Shown here: piece after piece, positions 53,663-64,000 of the stretch
How the letters are laid out: each line of letters opens with the position of its first letter
Numbering within the stretch: position 1 is the stretch's first letter
Assembly: GCA_964030785.1 (NCBI GenBank)
Contig: CAXIQD010000377.1
Span: 41,001-105,000, forward strand
Origin: Siderastrea siderea
Taxonomy: Eukaryota; Cnidaria; Anthozoa; Scleractinia; Rhizangiidae
Direction of reading: 5' to 3'
DNA: 64,000 nt
Position numbers and translations under genes: made by a program
Notes under the pieces: generated by a model
The model's database searches: none
What the model was told of the DNA's origin: nothing
The model's input: only the letters and a program-made list of their open reading frames with translations

Positions 53663-55955
53663 TCTCTTACATGATGCAATCACGTATGCAAATGTCAATA
53701 ACATTCTACTTGCCTTAATAAGCGTTGATCAATTAAAGGCTTTTGATAGAGTTTCGCACGGTTTCTGATTCAAGATTTTGTAGCGCTTTGGCTTTGGGCC
53801 GGACTTCATTCAGTGGATCAAGGTTATTTATAACTCGGTTTCCAGTTCCGTTAAAACGAATGGCTGGCTTACGGCGTTTATCAACTTGGAGAGAGGGCTG
53901 AGGCAGGGCTGTCCCTTATCGATGCCCCTGTATGTGTTGACTGCAGAAACGATGGCCATTAACATATGGTCTAACCCAAGAATACACGGACTGCGACCAC
54001 CAGATTCACAATCTGAGGTAAAATTATCTCAGTTTGCTGATGACACGACATTACTGCTAACCGATGAGCAATCCATTACTGAAACCTTTAACATCTTTGA
54101 GCTTTACGAGCGCGCTTCCGGAGCGAAAATTAACAAGGGCAATGCAAGGGGCTTTGGTGCGGAGCCTTTGCTCATCGCAGAAATCAATTGACTACGATTT
54201 TGACTGGTTCAACGACTTTATTCCAGAGAAAATCCTTGGCCAATTTTTTGGGAACGTTGATTGCACTCAAATGAACTGGGACTCGAAGATTCAGAAGGTT
54301 AATAGCATCATTGCTGCATGGCGTCATAGAGAATTGAGCTTCAAGGGCAAAGCCCTTGTAATAGATGGCCTTCTAACCTCAACTCTGTGGTATAATGCTA
54401 CCTCGCTATCCATGCCTTCTTGGGCAGTTTCGCAGATAGAGCAGGCCATGCATAGTTTCTTTTAGAACAACAAGCATCCTCTCGTAAACAGGGACATACT
54501 AGCCCTTCCACTTAAAGGAGGCGGTTTCAACATTCCTCGGCTCGAGACAAAAATCCAAGCGTTTAGATTGAACACGCTAAAGAGGCTCTTATCGGGGGGA
54601 GGATGCACATAAGAAATATTTCACCACTTACTTTCTACGTGTTTCAAAAATGCGCCTTGACAAACTAGTCCTTGCACTTGATTACTCACCGCAGCGCATT
54701 GACCGCGACATTCCGACTTTCCATAAGGAGTTACTGATTGCCTGGCACAAGCATAAACAGCATCGAACGTGCACGCATATCCCCGAAACGCTTGTGGACA
54801 TACTTAATGAGCCGCTTTTCCTTAACGAACTGATAACTGTCCATGACAAGCCACTCTTTTACGCGGATTGGGTGGCGGCAGGCATTTCTCGGGTAAAAGA
54901 CATCTGCTACGAAGCCGTCCCAGGCTATCTGCCCAAGCGGGCCATCCACGAGATTCTAACAGGAGACGACACTCGCACTCTCTCAGGAACTGCGTGCGAG
55001 CTGAACGAAATCCATTCTGCTATCCCCCAGAAATGGACTCGAAACATTTGTACTGACCAATTGCGAGAACCTTCCACTCTTCAACCATGTTTTGATATCA
55101 ATAATCCAAACCCTGGGCAACCCCCTAGGAGTATTTTGCAATGCCAAACTCGTAATTTTTATAGCCAGTTGCACCTAACTCAGAAGCCTGTTGTACCTGC
55201 AGTTCACTATTGGAAACACACTCCAGCCGGAACCGACATTTAATGCGAAACGGTGGCGAACATTATATTCACCGTTAATTACTAGCAAGCAGGGTGACGT
55301 CAATTGGAAAATAGCGCATAGGGTATTACCTACAGCTTTATCGCTAAACGGGATGGGTGTTTACGATACAGCCGATTGTCACCGATGTGGGGCTACAGAC
55401 ACAGTTGAGCATTCTATTATTGAGTGTCCCACCATTGATAATTTCTGGAACCACGTACAGACTTTCGTTGACAAGATTTCAAACAACAATCTACCACTTA
55501 CTACAGGGCTAAAATTATTGGGCAAGACTCCAAGAGTGGATGATCCATTTGGTAAACGGAATGTAGATTTGATTAACTGGACTCTTACGATGGCTCGTTA
55601 CGCCATCCATAAGTCTGCTGTGTATCACAGGGTTCACAATACTACTTTACCACCAGAAGCTATCTTTGCAGCTATAATTAAGTCGCATTTACGTTTCCAA
55701 TTCAAGTTATATGTATCTAAGCACTCTCAGTTCTACTTACGTTATGACTGGTGCATAGGGGAGGCCTTCGCAAAAGTAGAGAACAATAGTTTAGTATTTA
55801 CTTTCTAACTTAGTCAATAGAATATTAGTACAACGAAGGCAAAGATATACCGCAAAAAAGTAGCTGTTAAGTTTGCTAGTGAATAGTAACTTAAAGTAAC
55901 ACTTTCTTTTTATAATGTAAATAAAAACAGCTCTCTGTGAGCCTTTTTAGACGAC
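53663..55955 (+). mobile_element. 5S-targeted LINE, copy D, 3' part
   Basis: Resumes after the TCTCT duplication with TACATGATGCAATCACG, as in copy B. Contains the rest of ORF2 and the 3' UTR ending GCTCTCTGTGAGCCTTTTTAG. Confidence 0.94.
53668..55808 (+). pseudogene. LINE copy D ORF2, RT palm to C-terminus, broken
   Basis: Palm motifs KAFDRV, RGLRQGCPLS and SQFADDTTLL (about 54030) are present. Stops lie near 53766 and 53781 (TGA, TAG), with a frameshift near 54150, TAG near 54464, an extra G in a G run near 54600 and a frameshift near 55215. The C-terminal finger CHRCGATDTVEHSIIEC (about 55380) and the end NSLVFTF are intact. Confidence 0.9.
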
Positions 55956-56057
55956 AAAAAAAAACCGGTTCTCATCCGATCACCAAAGTCAAGCCCTGTC
56001 GGGCGAGGTTAGTACTTAGCTGGGTGACCACTTGGGAACTCCTCGTGTTGTAGGCTT
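55956..56057 (+). pseudogene. 5S rRNA gene 3' part after LINE copy D
   Basis: A run, CCGGTTCTCATCCGATCACC to GTTGTAGGCTT, with substitutions (CATCCG, CCAAAG) against the intact gene. Confidence 0.92.
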
Positions 56058-56439
56058 CGTTTCATTTTCTTTTGCTCTTATCGATTTTGTTTTAGTTTCA
56101 ATTTTGTTGTTTTAATTCTAAGGGCAGATTGGTTTTCTAAGGGAATATCGAAGGGCAAAATTCAGCCAGGACAAGAAAAAGCAACTTCAAAGGAAGAAAT
56201 CAAAACCGTGCACCGTTAAGTTTGACACGAACCATCAGCGAACGCAACCTTTGTTCTTTAGCGCGCGACAAGGTTCGCATGTCATTTGTGACATCAAATC
56301 AACCGCCTGTGACATCAAGTAACTCGAAGCGCAACAACGAGACGTTAATTGCGCGTTTTTAAGGCCATATTGCAGCAGTAGCATGCATTCTTTGTTTTTC
56401 TGTCACTTGAAATGCCTCAACTGTTTTCTTAAGGTTTTC
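56058..56439 (+). repeat. 5S intergenic spacer before the intact plus-strand 5S gene
   Basis: 382 bp, plus-array type. No gene. Confidence 0.88.
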
Positions 56440-56560
56440 GTCTACGACCACACCACAGGGAAAAAAACCGGTTCTCGTCCGATCACCGAAGTCAAGCCCT
56501 GTCAGGCGAGGTTAGTACTTAGCTGGGTGACCACTTGGGAACTCCTCGTGTTGTAGGCTT
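56440..56560 (+). rRNA. 5S ribosomal RNA gene, only intact plus-strand copy
   Basis: Complete 121-nt gene, GTCTACGACCACACCACAGG to GTTGTAGGCTT. It matches the minus-array genes except for one change in the CCCTGTCAGGCGAGG segment (A for G), within the internal control region. It shows the empty LINE target within the same array. Confidence 0.94.
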
Positions 56561-56944
56561 CTTTGTTTCATTTTCTTTTGCTCTTAGTGATTTTGTTTTA
56601 GTTTCAATTTTGTTGTTTTATTCTAAGGGCACATTGGTTTTCTAAGGGAATATTGGAGGGCAAAATTCAGCCAGGACAAGAAAAAGCAACTTCAAAAGAA
56701 GAAATCGAAAACGTGCACCGTTAAGGTTGACACGACTCATCAGCGAATGCACCTTAGTTTGTTCTTTAGCGCGCGCCAAGGTTCGAATTTTATGTGACAT
56801 CAAATCAACCGCCTGTGACATCAAGGAACTCGAAGCGAACAACTGAGACGTTAATTGCGCGTTTCTAAGGCCATATTGCAGGAGCAGCATGTATTCTGTG
56901 TTTTTCTGTCACTCTAAATACCTCAACTTTTTCTTACGGTTTTC
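56561..56944 (+). repeat. 5S intergenic spacer before LINE copy E
   Basis: 384 bp, more diverged than the other spacers. With the gene it gives a 505-bp unit, compared with 456 bp in the minus array. No gene. Confidence 0.86.
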
Positions 56945-56982
56945 GTCTACGACCACACCACAAGGAAAAGATCGGTTCTCGT
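56945..56982 (+). pseudogene. 5S rRNA gene 5' fragment before LINE copy E
   Basis: GTCTACGACCACACCACAAG GAAAAGATCGGTTCTCGT, the first 38-39 nt, with changes in the A run. The LINE follows. Confidence 0.85.
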
Positions 56983-57153
56983 GCCCTACGTGTATCGAGT
57001 TTAAATCTGTTGTTTTTCATGGTTTTTGAGATCCCAATTTAGTTCGAATTGATTCACAAGCTTTGAAGTTGTTTTTATAGCGGCTTACTTGACCAACTTC
57101 GGAGCTCAACAGTTTGTTTGAAGTCAAGTTTGCGTTTCGTCGGGAAGGCCAAG

Positions 57154-58134
57154 ATGGCCGACTGGAAAGGTGGTAGCGTGTCACGTTTAAATTGCCGTTT
57201 ATTATGACCCTGCGAGAGTGAAAAGAAGCTATCGACCGAAAATTCAGTTTTCCAGGATCTGCGAAATGGAGAAATTTTAATGGAGCTGGCGAATCGACAG
57301 GATGCCTAATTACTTATCGAGGAAGGCTTCGATGTTGAAGAAACCCATGTTAGCTGTCATCCTCCGCATGGACAATACACAAATGTTAGTGTTTTGAATC
57401 TACGCTCTTACATTGAAGATGCCGACGTTAAAAAGGTCCTGACACAGTATGGGGAGATCAAGGGAGATATTATCCAGCTGAAATACAAAGCTGATCATGC
57501 TTTCGCTGGTATGGAAAATGGTAATTGGTTTGTTAAAATGCTGTTGGAGGACAAATCTATTCTGTATTCATTGCGTATTTTTGGCGAGTGGTGCAGGATT
57601 ATTCATAATAACCAACAACCTGTTTGCAGTGAGTGCCATGAGCCTGGCCAAACGAGGAAACGATGTCCTGAAGTGCTCGGCCGTATTTGTAAAGAAAGCG
57701 GACATATGTCTTATAATTGTGATCAGAGAAACAACCGTGCAGAGGAACAGCATGAACCCGCAGTTAATCAAGATACAGCGCCTACAAATACTACGCCGGT
57801 TAATAATACGCCTGTGCCCGTTACCCCCGAGATTTCTACGCCTGAAAATGATATGGAAAATGTTGATATAAATACAGTGCCAGAGAATAATGTGCATGAG
57901 AATGGAGAATCTAGTAATGGTAACGAGAAAGATAAACTGATCGCAAGTAATATTGACAGTCGCGAGAGCTCGGAAGCTATGGAGACTGAGCATCATGTAC
58001 AAGGTTGTAAGAGACATGTTTCAACGGACTCTGATTCTGATAGCAAAACCCCGAGTCGCCGACAGAGAATTAATCCTGCTCTGAACTTAAACTGTGCAAA
58101 ACCGCAAGATAAATCCACGCCTAAAAAAACGTAA
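57154..58134 (+). pseudogene. LINE copy E ORF1, N-terminus broken
   Basis: ATG at 57154 (MADWKGG) is followed by a two-base insertion and several stops to about 57390. From 57394 the frame is open to the TAA and keeps the RRM-like block (DVKKVLTQYGEIKGD, NGNWFVKMLL) and both knuckles: CSECHEPGQTRKRC, in which Gln replaces the ligand His, and CKESGHMSYNC preceded by LGRI in place of the first Cys-containing motif. So both knuckles have lost a ligand. Not functional. Confidence 0.87.
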
Positions 58135-58160
58135 TATTTACATATTTATCCGGATTAATG

Positions 58161-61100
58161 ATGGCTAGTTCCTTTCTATTACTTTTATCAGCCTTAATGA
58201 CTATTCTGGCAAGCGTGAATGGTCAGGGACTTCGATCCCCTAAACGGCGAAAAACAGCTTTTTCCTTCTTCAACCGGAGTAGATTTGATAGATAATTTTA
58301 TTGAAAGAAACGCATTGGACTATTGACATGGAAACTCAAGTTAAACGCGAGTGGCAAGGTGATGTGCTTTGCACCCACGGGACGAACGCAGCGCGAGGTG
58401 TTGCTGTTCTGATTAGTTCGCGCCTAGAATACAATGTTAAGGAAACACGAAGTGATAATGAAGGACGAGTTTTGAATGTGTTATTGGACTTGGATGAGCA
58501 CACGATTAACATTGTCAATGTTTACGCTCCCACTACGGATACTCAGCGGCGAATTCTTTTCTCTAGCCTGGAGCAGTTCATTTCAAACGATTATGACAAC
58601 ATCATAGGAGGGGATTTCAACTGTATCCTGAACACGAGATTGGATAAACTCGCAGGGAACCCAAATGCCACACAAACAGCCACCTTTTTTCTGAATACGT
58701 TTATTGCGCGTTACCAATTACATGATATTTGGAGAGAATGGCACAAGGATGAGCGAAACTATACGTGCACTGGGCGAAACACGTCTGATAATTCTTTCAT
58801 TCGGACACGTATTGATTTTTTTCTTACTAGTCGCTCAATTAACCAGTTTATTACATCAGCTGAAATCAAGCCCTACGCACATTCCGATTACGACTGTATA
58901 TGCATGACGCTTGATTTTGATAAAATTCACCGCGGCCCTGCCTTCTGGCATTTTAATAATGAATTACTCACAGACGCACTTTTTCAAGATGACATTAAGC
59001 AGTTTTGGACCCGTTGGCAAGAGAAACATACGGATTTTCCTGATCCCCTAAAATGGTGGGAAAAAGCCAAGTAGAATTTTAAGATCATAGCCATCAGACG
59101 AACTAAAATCCGGAGTAAATTATTACGTCATGAACGCTTTCAGCTAGAAAACAAGGTAACACAGTTGCAAGAGTCAGCGAAAAATGGTACCAATCGAGGC
59201 ATAGAACAATATCTCCTTGCGAAAGAAAAACTTAAGCAGTTAGATATGAAGGAACTAGAAGCTACTAAAATCCGTGTCAAGGCACAATTTATGGAGAAGG
59301 GCGAAAAGAGCACGCGCTATTTCTTTTCATTGGAGAAGAGCCGTAAAGCAGATCAGACAATTCGCGTACTGACCAAAAACAATCTTGATACTGTACTGTT
59401 ACCGAAACCAAGGACCTACTTCCGGAGACCCACGCGTTTTACAAAGAACTTTTTTGGCACAGCCTTGTGACGGCAATGCACAAGAGTTTTTTCTGAGTGG
59501 TGCGATCCCGAAACTGCCTGATGATGCGCGTGATTCATGTGAGGGGGAAATCACTGAGGCAGAGTTGCGCAAAGCTGTTACTTCGACGGAAAATGATAAG
59601 TCTCCCGGAATTGATGGATTGACAACGAACTTTTATAAACACTTTTGGCCCCTTCTGGGTAATAAATTAACGCTAGTTTATAATTATGCGTTCCGTTCGG
59701 GTCAGCTCTCTGTCTCGCAGTGGCGAGGGGTTATCTCACTCCTATTCAAGAAAGGCGATCGGACTCTGCTAAAAAAACTGGAGACCTATTACGCTCCTCA
59801 CTACCGATTATAAGATTTTGACGAAAGCTCTTGCCAATAGGCTTCAGCAGGTCCTATCGCTCATAGTACACACTGATCAGACTGCCTCAATTAAAGGAAG
59901 GACAATTAATGACAACACGAGACTTTTGCATGATGCAATCACTTATGCCAATGATAATAACATTCCTCTCGCGCTTATAAGTGTGGATCAGCTGAAAGCT
60001 TTTGATCGTGTCGCACATGAGCTTTTGTTTAAGGCTCTCGAGTGTTTTGGTTTTGGCCCGAACTTTATACGGTGGATCAATGTCATTTACAACTCAGTAT
60101 CCAGTTCAGTTAAAACTAACGGATGGCTTACAGCATTCACAAACTTGGAGCGAGGTCTGAGGCAGGGTTGTCTGTTATCCATACCTCTTTACGTACTGAC
60201 AGCAGAAACAATGGCGTGTAACATCCGGAATAATCCAGCAATTCATGGACTCTGACCACCTAACTCACAAGCCGAAGTTAAACTTTCACAGTTCGCCGAT
60301 GATACGACGTTACTGCTGACCGATAAGCAGTCTATCACCGAAACATTTCATACTTTTGATTTATACGAGCGCGCGTCTGGGGCCAAGATCAACAAAAACA
60401 AATGTAAGGGCCTTTGGTGCGGGTCATTTGCGCAGTGTACAGACCAGCTTTATGGTTTTGAGATGTTTAACGATTTCATACCTGATAAAATTCTGGGGCA
60501 GTTTTTCGGAAATGTGGATTGTACCCAAAAGAACTGAGAGGCTAAGATCGAGAAGATTAAAAACATTGTCGCTGCTTGGCGCCACAGGGAACTGAGTTTC
60601 AAAGGCAGGGCCTTGTTAATTAACACCCTGTTAACATCCACGCTATGGTATAACGTCACGTCATTATCGATGCCCGCCTGGGCAGTCACGCAGATCAAGC
60701 GGACTAGATATGACTTTTTCTGGAACTACAAGTACCCTGTAGTCAGCAGAGAAATTTTGGCACTCCCCCTCGGGGAAGGAGGTTTTAACATCCCCCTGTT
60801 GCAAACTAGGATTCATGCATGCAGACTGAATACCCTCAAGAGACTCCTATCCGGGGAAGACGCCCACTGGAAACATTTTACTGCCTATTTCCTTCGCGTG
60901 GCTAACATGAGTCTTGGCAAGATGACACTCGTTCTTGATTATTCACCTCAGCGCATTAACCGTGATATACCAGCTTTTCACAGAGAATTACTGATCGCCT
61001 GGCACGAGCACAAGGGACGCCACACCCGTACTAGCACCCCTGAGTAACTCACTGATGTCCTCAATGAGCCGCTCGTCCTCAACGAGTTAAGTGTTTCTCA

Positions 61101-62074
61101 GGAAAAACCCCTTATCTACGCAGATTGGATTGCCGCCGGCCTCACTCGAGTTAAAGACATATGCTACGAAGCAGTCCCAGGTCTCTTGCCCACGGCTGCT
61201 ATACATGAGATGTTGTCAGACAAGAACCCCCGCGCTCTATCGAGAACTGTACGAGAGCTAAAAGATCTTCTGTCTTTGATCCCTAGACAGTGGCTTCAGC
61301 TGGTTAATACCAACAATTTGCGACCACCACCTACTGTGCAACCCGGTTTTGTGATCAACAACCCGAGTCCAGGGAGCACTTCCACTGAACTGCTTGCTTG
61401 TAAAACACGCACATTTTATCGCCATCTACATCAAGCTCACAAACCACCAGTACCGGCAGTACACCGCTGGAAACAGGTACTCCAAGCAACACCGGTTTTT
61501 AATGCAAAACAGTGGCGGACTTTGTATTCACCGCTAGTTACCAACAAGCAGGGCGATCTAAACTGGAAAATTGCGCATTGAGTTCTACCTACGGCCCTTT
61601 CCTTGAACAGAATGACTGTGTATGATTCCCCTGATTGTCGTCGTTGCGGAGAGACGGATACTATTGAGCATGCTCTACTCGAATGCCCCACTGTTGTTAC
61701 ATTCTGGAGGAAGATTGTACCGCTACTAAACAAGATTTCAAATAACAACCTATCTGTCACTGATAGTCTCAAGCTTCTAGGCAAAATCCCATGCAAAAAC
61801 GACCCATTTAGCAAACAGCATGTGGACCTTATCAATTGGACACTCACCATCGCTAGATACGCCATCCACAAATCTGCAGTATACCACAGAGTACGTCAGA
61901 CCACCATACCCCCGGAAGCCATTTTTGCTGCCGCTGTGAAATCCCATCTACACTTTCAGTTCAAGCTATACTCAGCACGCTAGACGCAGTTTTGTTTTCC
62001 GTATGATTGGTGTCTAGGGTAGGCCCCCGCCAAAATAGAGAACGATAAGATAGTGTTTACATTCGATTGTACGT
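58161..62074 (+). pseudogene. LINE copy E ORF2, broken
   Basis: Starts MASSFLLLLSALMTILASVN then NGQGLRS. An insertion near 58290 creates a stop before ETHWT. The endonuclease is open to about 59070 (IIGGDFN; the catalytic SDHD is SDYD here). Breaks follow at 59072 (TAG), near 59390, near 59780, at 60253 (TGA), near 60535, at 61045, 61579 and 61981. Reverse transcriptase motifs KAFDRVAH and SQFADDTTLL (about 60288) remain, as does CRRCGETDTIEHALLEC. Confidence 0.9.
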
Positions 62075-62231
62075 AACAAGCTCTCACATGGATATGAACT
62101 TATACCAGTTTATTTTAGTTTCAAATGTGAAGATTCATTACAGTGTTAAATAGCTACGTTACAGTGGTAAAAACATGCTACAGATCCTTTTTAATTGTAA
62201 GTAAACAGGCTCCTTGTGAGCCTTTTTAAAG

Positions 62232-62298
62232 AAAAAAAAACCGGTTCTCGCCCGATCACCGAAGTCAAACCCTGTCGGGCGAGGTTAGTACTTAGCTA
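62232..62298 (+). pseudogene. 5S rRNA gene fragment, right end of the 5S locus
   Basis: A run, CCGGTTCTCGCCCGATCACC to GTTAGTACTTAGCT, then unrelated DNA (AACGGAATTTGGCG). The last ~35 nt of the gene are missing. No 5S sequence follows in the window. Confidence 0.9.
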
Positions 62299-62647
62299 AC
62301 GGAATTTGGCGAAATCAAGAGCGGGGTCATCCGTTTAAAATAGGGAGCTTACGAATCGACGACTTTCGCACGACGACGCCGTTGGATTGCGTGACATGCC
62401 TACTGCGCATGCTTTTGTAGGCAGTTGCCGGCGTCGAGCCAAAGTCGACGACGTTGTTTTGAGCAAATTTACGGCGTCGCCGAAACAGAAGAACGTGAGG
62501 TGAGTTTTCGAAGTTTTCTCTCGATACTTCTGGGGATTCTGCCAGATAATTCAAGAATCACATCAGGGATATGTTCTTGACATAAATGTTTCTGACTTTT
62601 TGTCTGTTTTCATTCAAGTAACGCCCCAAAATACCCTGAGTAGAAGC
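62299..62647 (+). promoter_or_regulatory. Upstream region of the Myb/SANT-like gene, with inverted repeats
   Basis: Unique DNA with CpG-rich blocks. CGACGACTTTCG and its surroundings (about 62355-62385) recur in reverse complement near 62435-62455 (GGCGTCGAGCCAAAGTCGACG). Between them GCCTAC and GTAGGC flank TGCGCATGC, an NRF1-like motif. Such CpG- and palindrome-rich DNA next to a start codon suggests a promoter. It could instead be the arms of a small inverted-repeat element. Confidence 0.4.
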
Positions 62648-64000
62648 ATGGCAAGTGAGACAAGTGAAACGCCAAGTGACACGAAAAAGTAAGGATGAGA
62701 TTGCTGAATGAAAACTCATTTATGTTAATTACACCTTGTTGAAGGATAAGACATTTGCTTTTGTTTAACGAATTTTGAAAGAAATTAAAAGGGGTGTCTA
62801 TTTTATAGTCGGGTCTATAATAAAATAGGAAAATATTTTACTGGAAGCCGGGACTGAAAGCAATACACGCTGCTAGATTTCAAAAAGTTAAGCTTGTAAT
62901 TCGATGAGGTTCTTTATTCTTGTCCTGAGTCATCTTTTAGCCAGCCTGAAGTTGTAGAAACACAAATTTGTCTCGGCTTTTCTGCTATGCGAGCGAGCAG
63001 ATGATCTGTATCACATTTGACATCTTACATAGGCTTGTAAATGTCGGGCAATTTTCGTTTTCTAAGCTTTGTCTATTTTTGGTCGCTTCGGCTGTTAAGT
63101 CTGCCGTAGATATTTCGCATTTTAAACAATTCACTTGCCCAGCTGTCCAAGAGATCCAACACCGCCCAACGATTTGTGGCTGTGGCCGGTCTCAGAGGAC
63201 GTTATTGCCGATTTTTTAAAAAATTACATTTGCTGTACATTATCTTATTTAAAAGTTGTATTTATATTTTTTAAATCATCTTTTAACAGAATGCCTAAAA
63301 TGAAATGGACAGTTAAACATGACTCCTTGCTTGGTTGTGAGATCCATAGTTGGGAGCTCTGAAAGTTTCGTGCAGGCACTAGAGAGCGGGGCAACTGCTT
63401 AGAGGAGATTTGTAAAATCCTAAACAACATCAAAGAGCCCAAATTTTTCGTGTCGCCAAAGAGTTTGAGGGATCGCTTGAAGATACTTGAACGGGATGCA
63501 AAGGCCAGGAAAAGGGAGGCTGAGAGGGGCTCGGGAATTTCGCCCGAATTCAGAGAGATAGACCAGGCAATGGAGGACTATCTAGAGAGAAGAGACGAGG
63601 AAGAAGCTAAGCACACCAAAGAATCAGTTGAGGATCAGAAAAAGAACGACCAGGATAAGGCAACAGGCGAGGAGATGAGGGAGAGGGCCATGGAGCGGTT
63701 AGCTCAGACTAAGAAGCGAACTGGAAAGGACGAGCCGCGAAAGAAGCGCCAAAAAAGCACTGACACGCTTGACTATCTAAGAGAGGCAGCAGAAAAGTCA
63801 GAGCAGTTAAGGAAGGAAGAGCTGGAGGCAAAGAGAAAACATGATGAAGCTGGCATGACTACTCAGCAGGCACTGTTCACTCAGTTGCGAGATCAACAGC
63901 AGTTACAGATGCAGCAACGGCAACAGCAACAACAGCAGTTTATGCAGATGATGCAGATGATGTTTAACAGCCAGCAAGCACAATCACAGGCAGATATTGA
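62648..64000 (+). pseudogene. Myb/SANT-like, Gln-rich coiled-coil protein gene, 5' exons, with in-frame TGA; partial
   Basis: Exon 1, 62648-62688, encodes MASETSETPSDTK and ends at GTAAGG. Intron 62689-63289 ends TTTTAACAG. Exon 2 runs from 63290 to the window edge, and the phases join. Exon 2 begins MPKMKWTVKHDSLLGCEI, a Myb/SANT-like start (Trp in WTVKHD), then a TGA at 63360-63362, then the same frame continues with KFRAGTRERGNCLEEICKIL and VSPKSLRDRLKIL. A long charged, helical stretch (EEMRERAMERLAQTKKR, a KKRQK basic patch) and a Gln/Met-rich segment follow. I recall this family from cnidarian genomes as putative DNA-binding proteins. The single TGA inside an otherwise open frame of over 650 bp suggests a fresh null, a sequencing error or an alternative splice that avoids it. 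Confidence 0.65.

Larger units (their letters stand above)
56983..62231 (+). mobile_element. 5S-targeted Tx1-like LINE, copy E (second subfamily)
   Basis: About 5.25 kb, the closest relative of copy C in all parts. It ends GCTCCTTGTGAGCCTTTTTAAAG and then the A run and 5S target. Confidence 0.93.

Overview
This window is animal nuclear DNA, most likely from an anthozoan cnidarian (stony coral or sea anemone). The evidence is a tandem 5S rRNA gene array, TTAGGG-type telomeric motifs, spliced genes, a Polinton/Maverick end, Tx1-like non-LTR retrotransposons with 5S target specificity, a Ty3/gypsy element, and a Myb/SANT-like gene and a transposase that both resemble families I recall from cnidarian genomes. 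The species assignment is inference. The window is almost wholly 5S rDNA invaded by nested mobile elements.

Layout. 1-1488 is the right end of a Polinton-like element (C-terminal PolB) inserted at the very start of a 5S gene. 1489-3298 is a homogeneous minus-strand 5S array (456-bp units, three complete genes and one broken). 3299-4970 is a 5'-truncated minus-strand LINE (copy A). At 4968-4970 the array flips, and from there to 62298 every 5S piece is on the plus strand. That segment holds four long LINE copies, B (5437-7488 plus 36350-39520), C (39998-45151), D (45675-48748 plus 53668-55955) and E (56983-62231). Copies B, D and E are inserted after about nucleotide 39-42 of a 5S gene; the 5' junction of C is eroded, but its 3' junction is at the same site. 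One intact plus-strand 5S gene remains at 56440-56560. A, B and D form one subfamily; C and E form another.

Copy B is split by a giant DNA transposon (7489-36345, 28,857 bp). It is flanked by TTAA duplications, has terminal inverted repeats of about 560 bp, and carries a three-exon gene for a transposase-like protein of about 1166 residues with an open frame. It also holds two huge 40-bp G-rich minisatellites in opposite orientation (14527-27520 and 31796-35550), a head-to-head telomeric motif and a nested TTAA-flanked MITE. This is the best candidate for an undescribed system here. Copy D carries a 147-bp MITE near its 5' end and a minus-strand Ty3/gypsy retrotransposon (48749-53662) inside its reverse transcriptase region.

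After the last truncated 5S fragment (to 62298), the window enters unique DNA with a promoter-like region and the first two coding exons of a Myb/SANT-like, Gln-rich protein that runs off the right edge. An in-frame TGA interrupts it. The LINE ORFs are largely decayed, although ORF1 of copies B and D is open. Order of events, by nesting: 5S array, then LINEs, then the giant transposon, the gypsy element and the MITEs.
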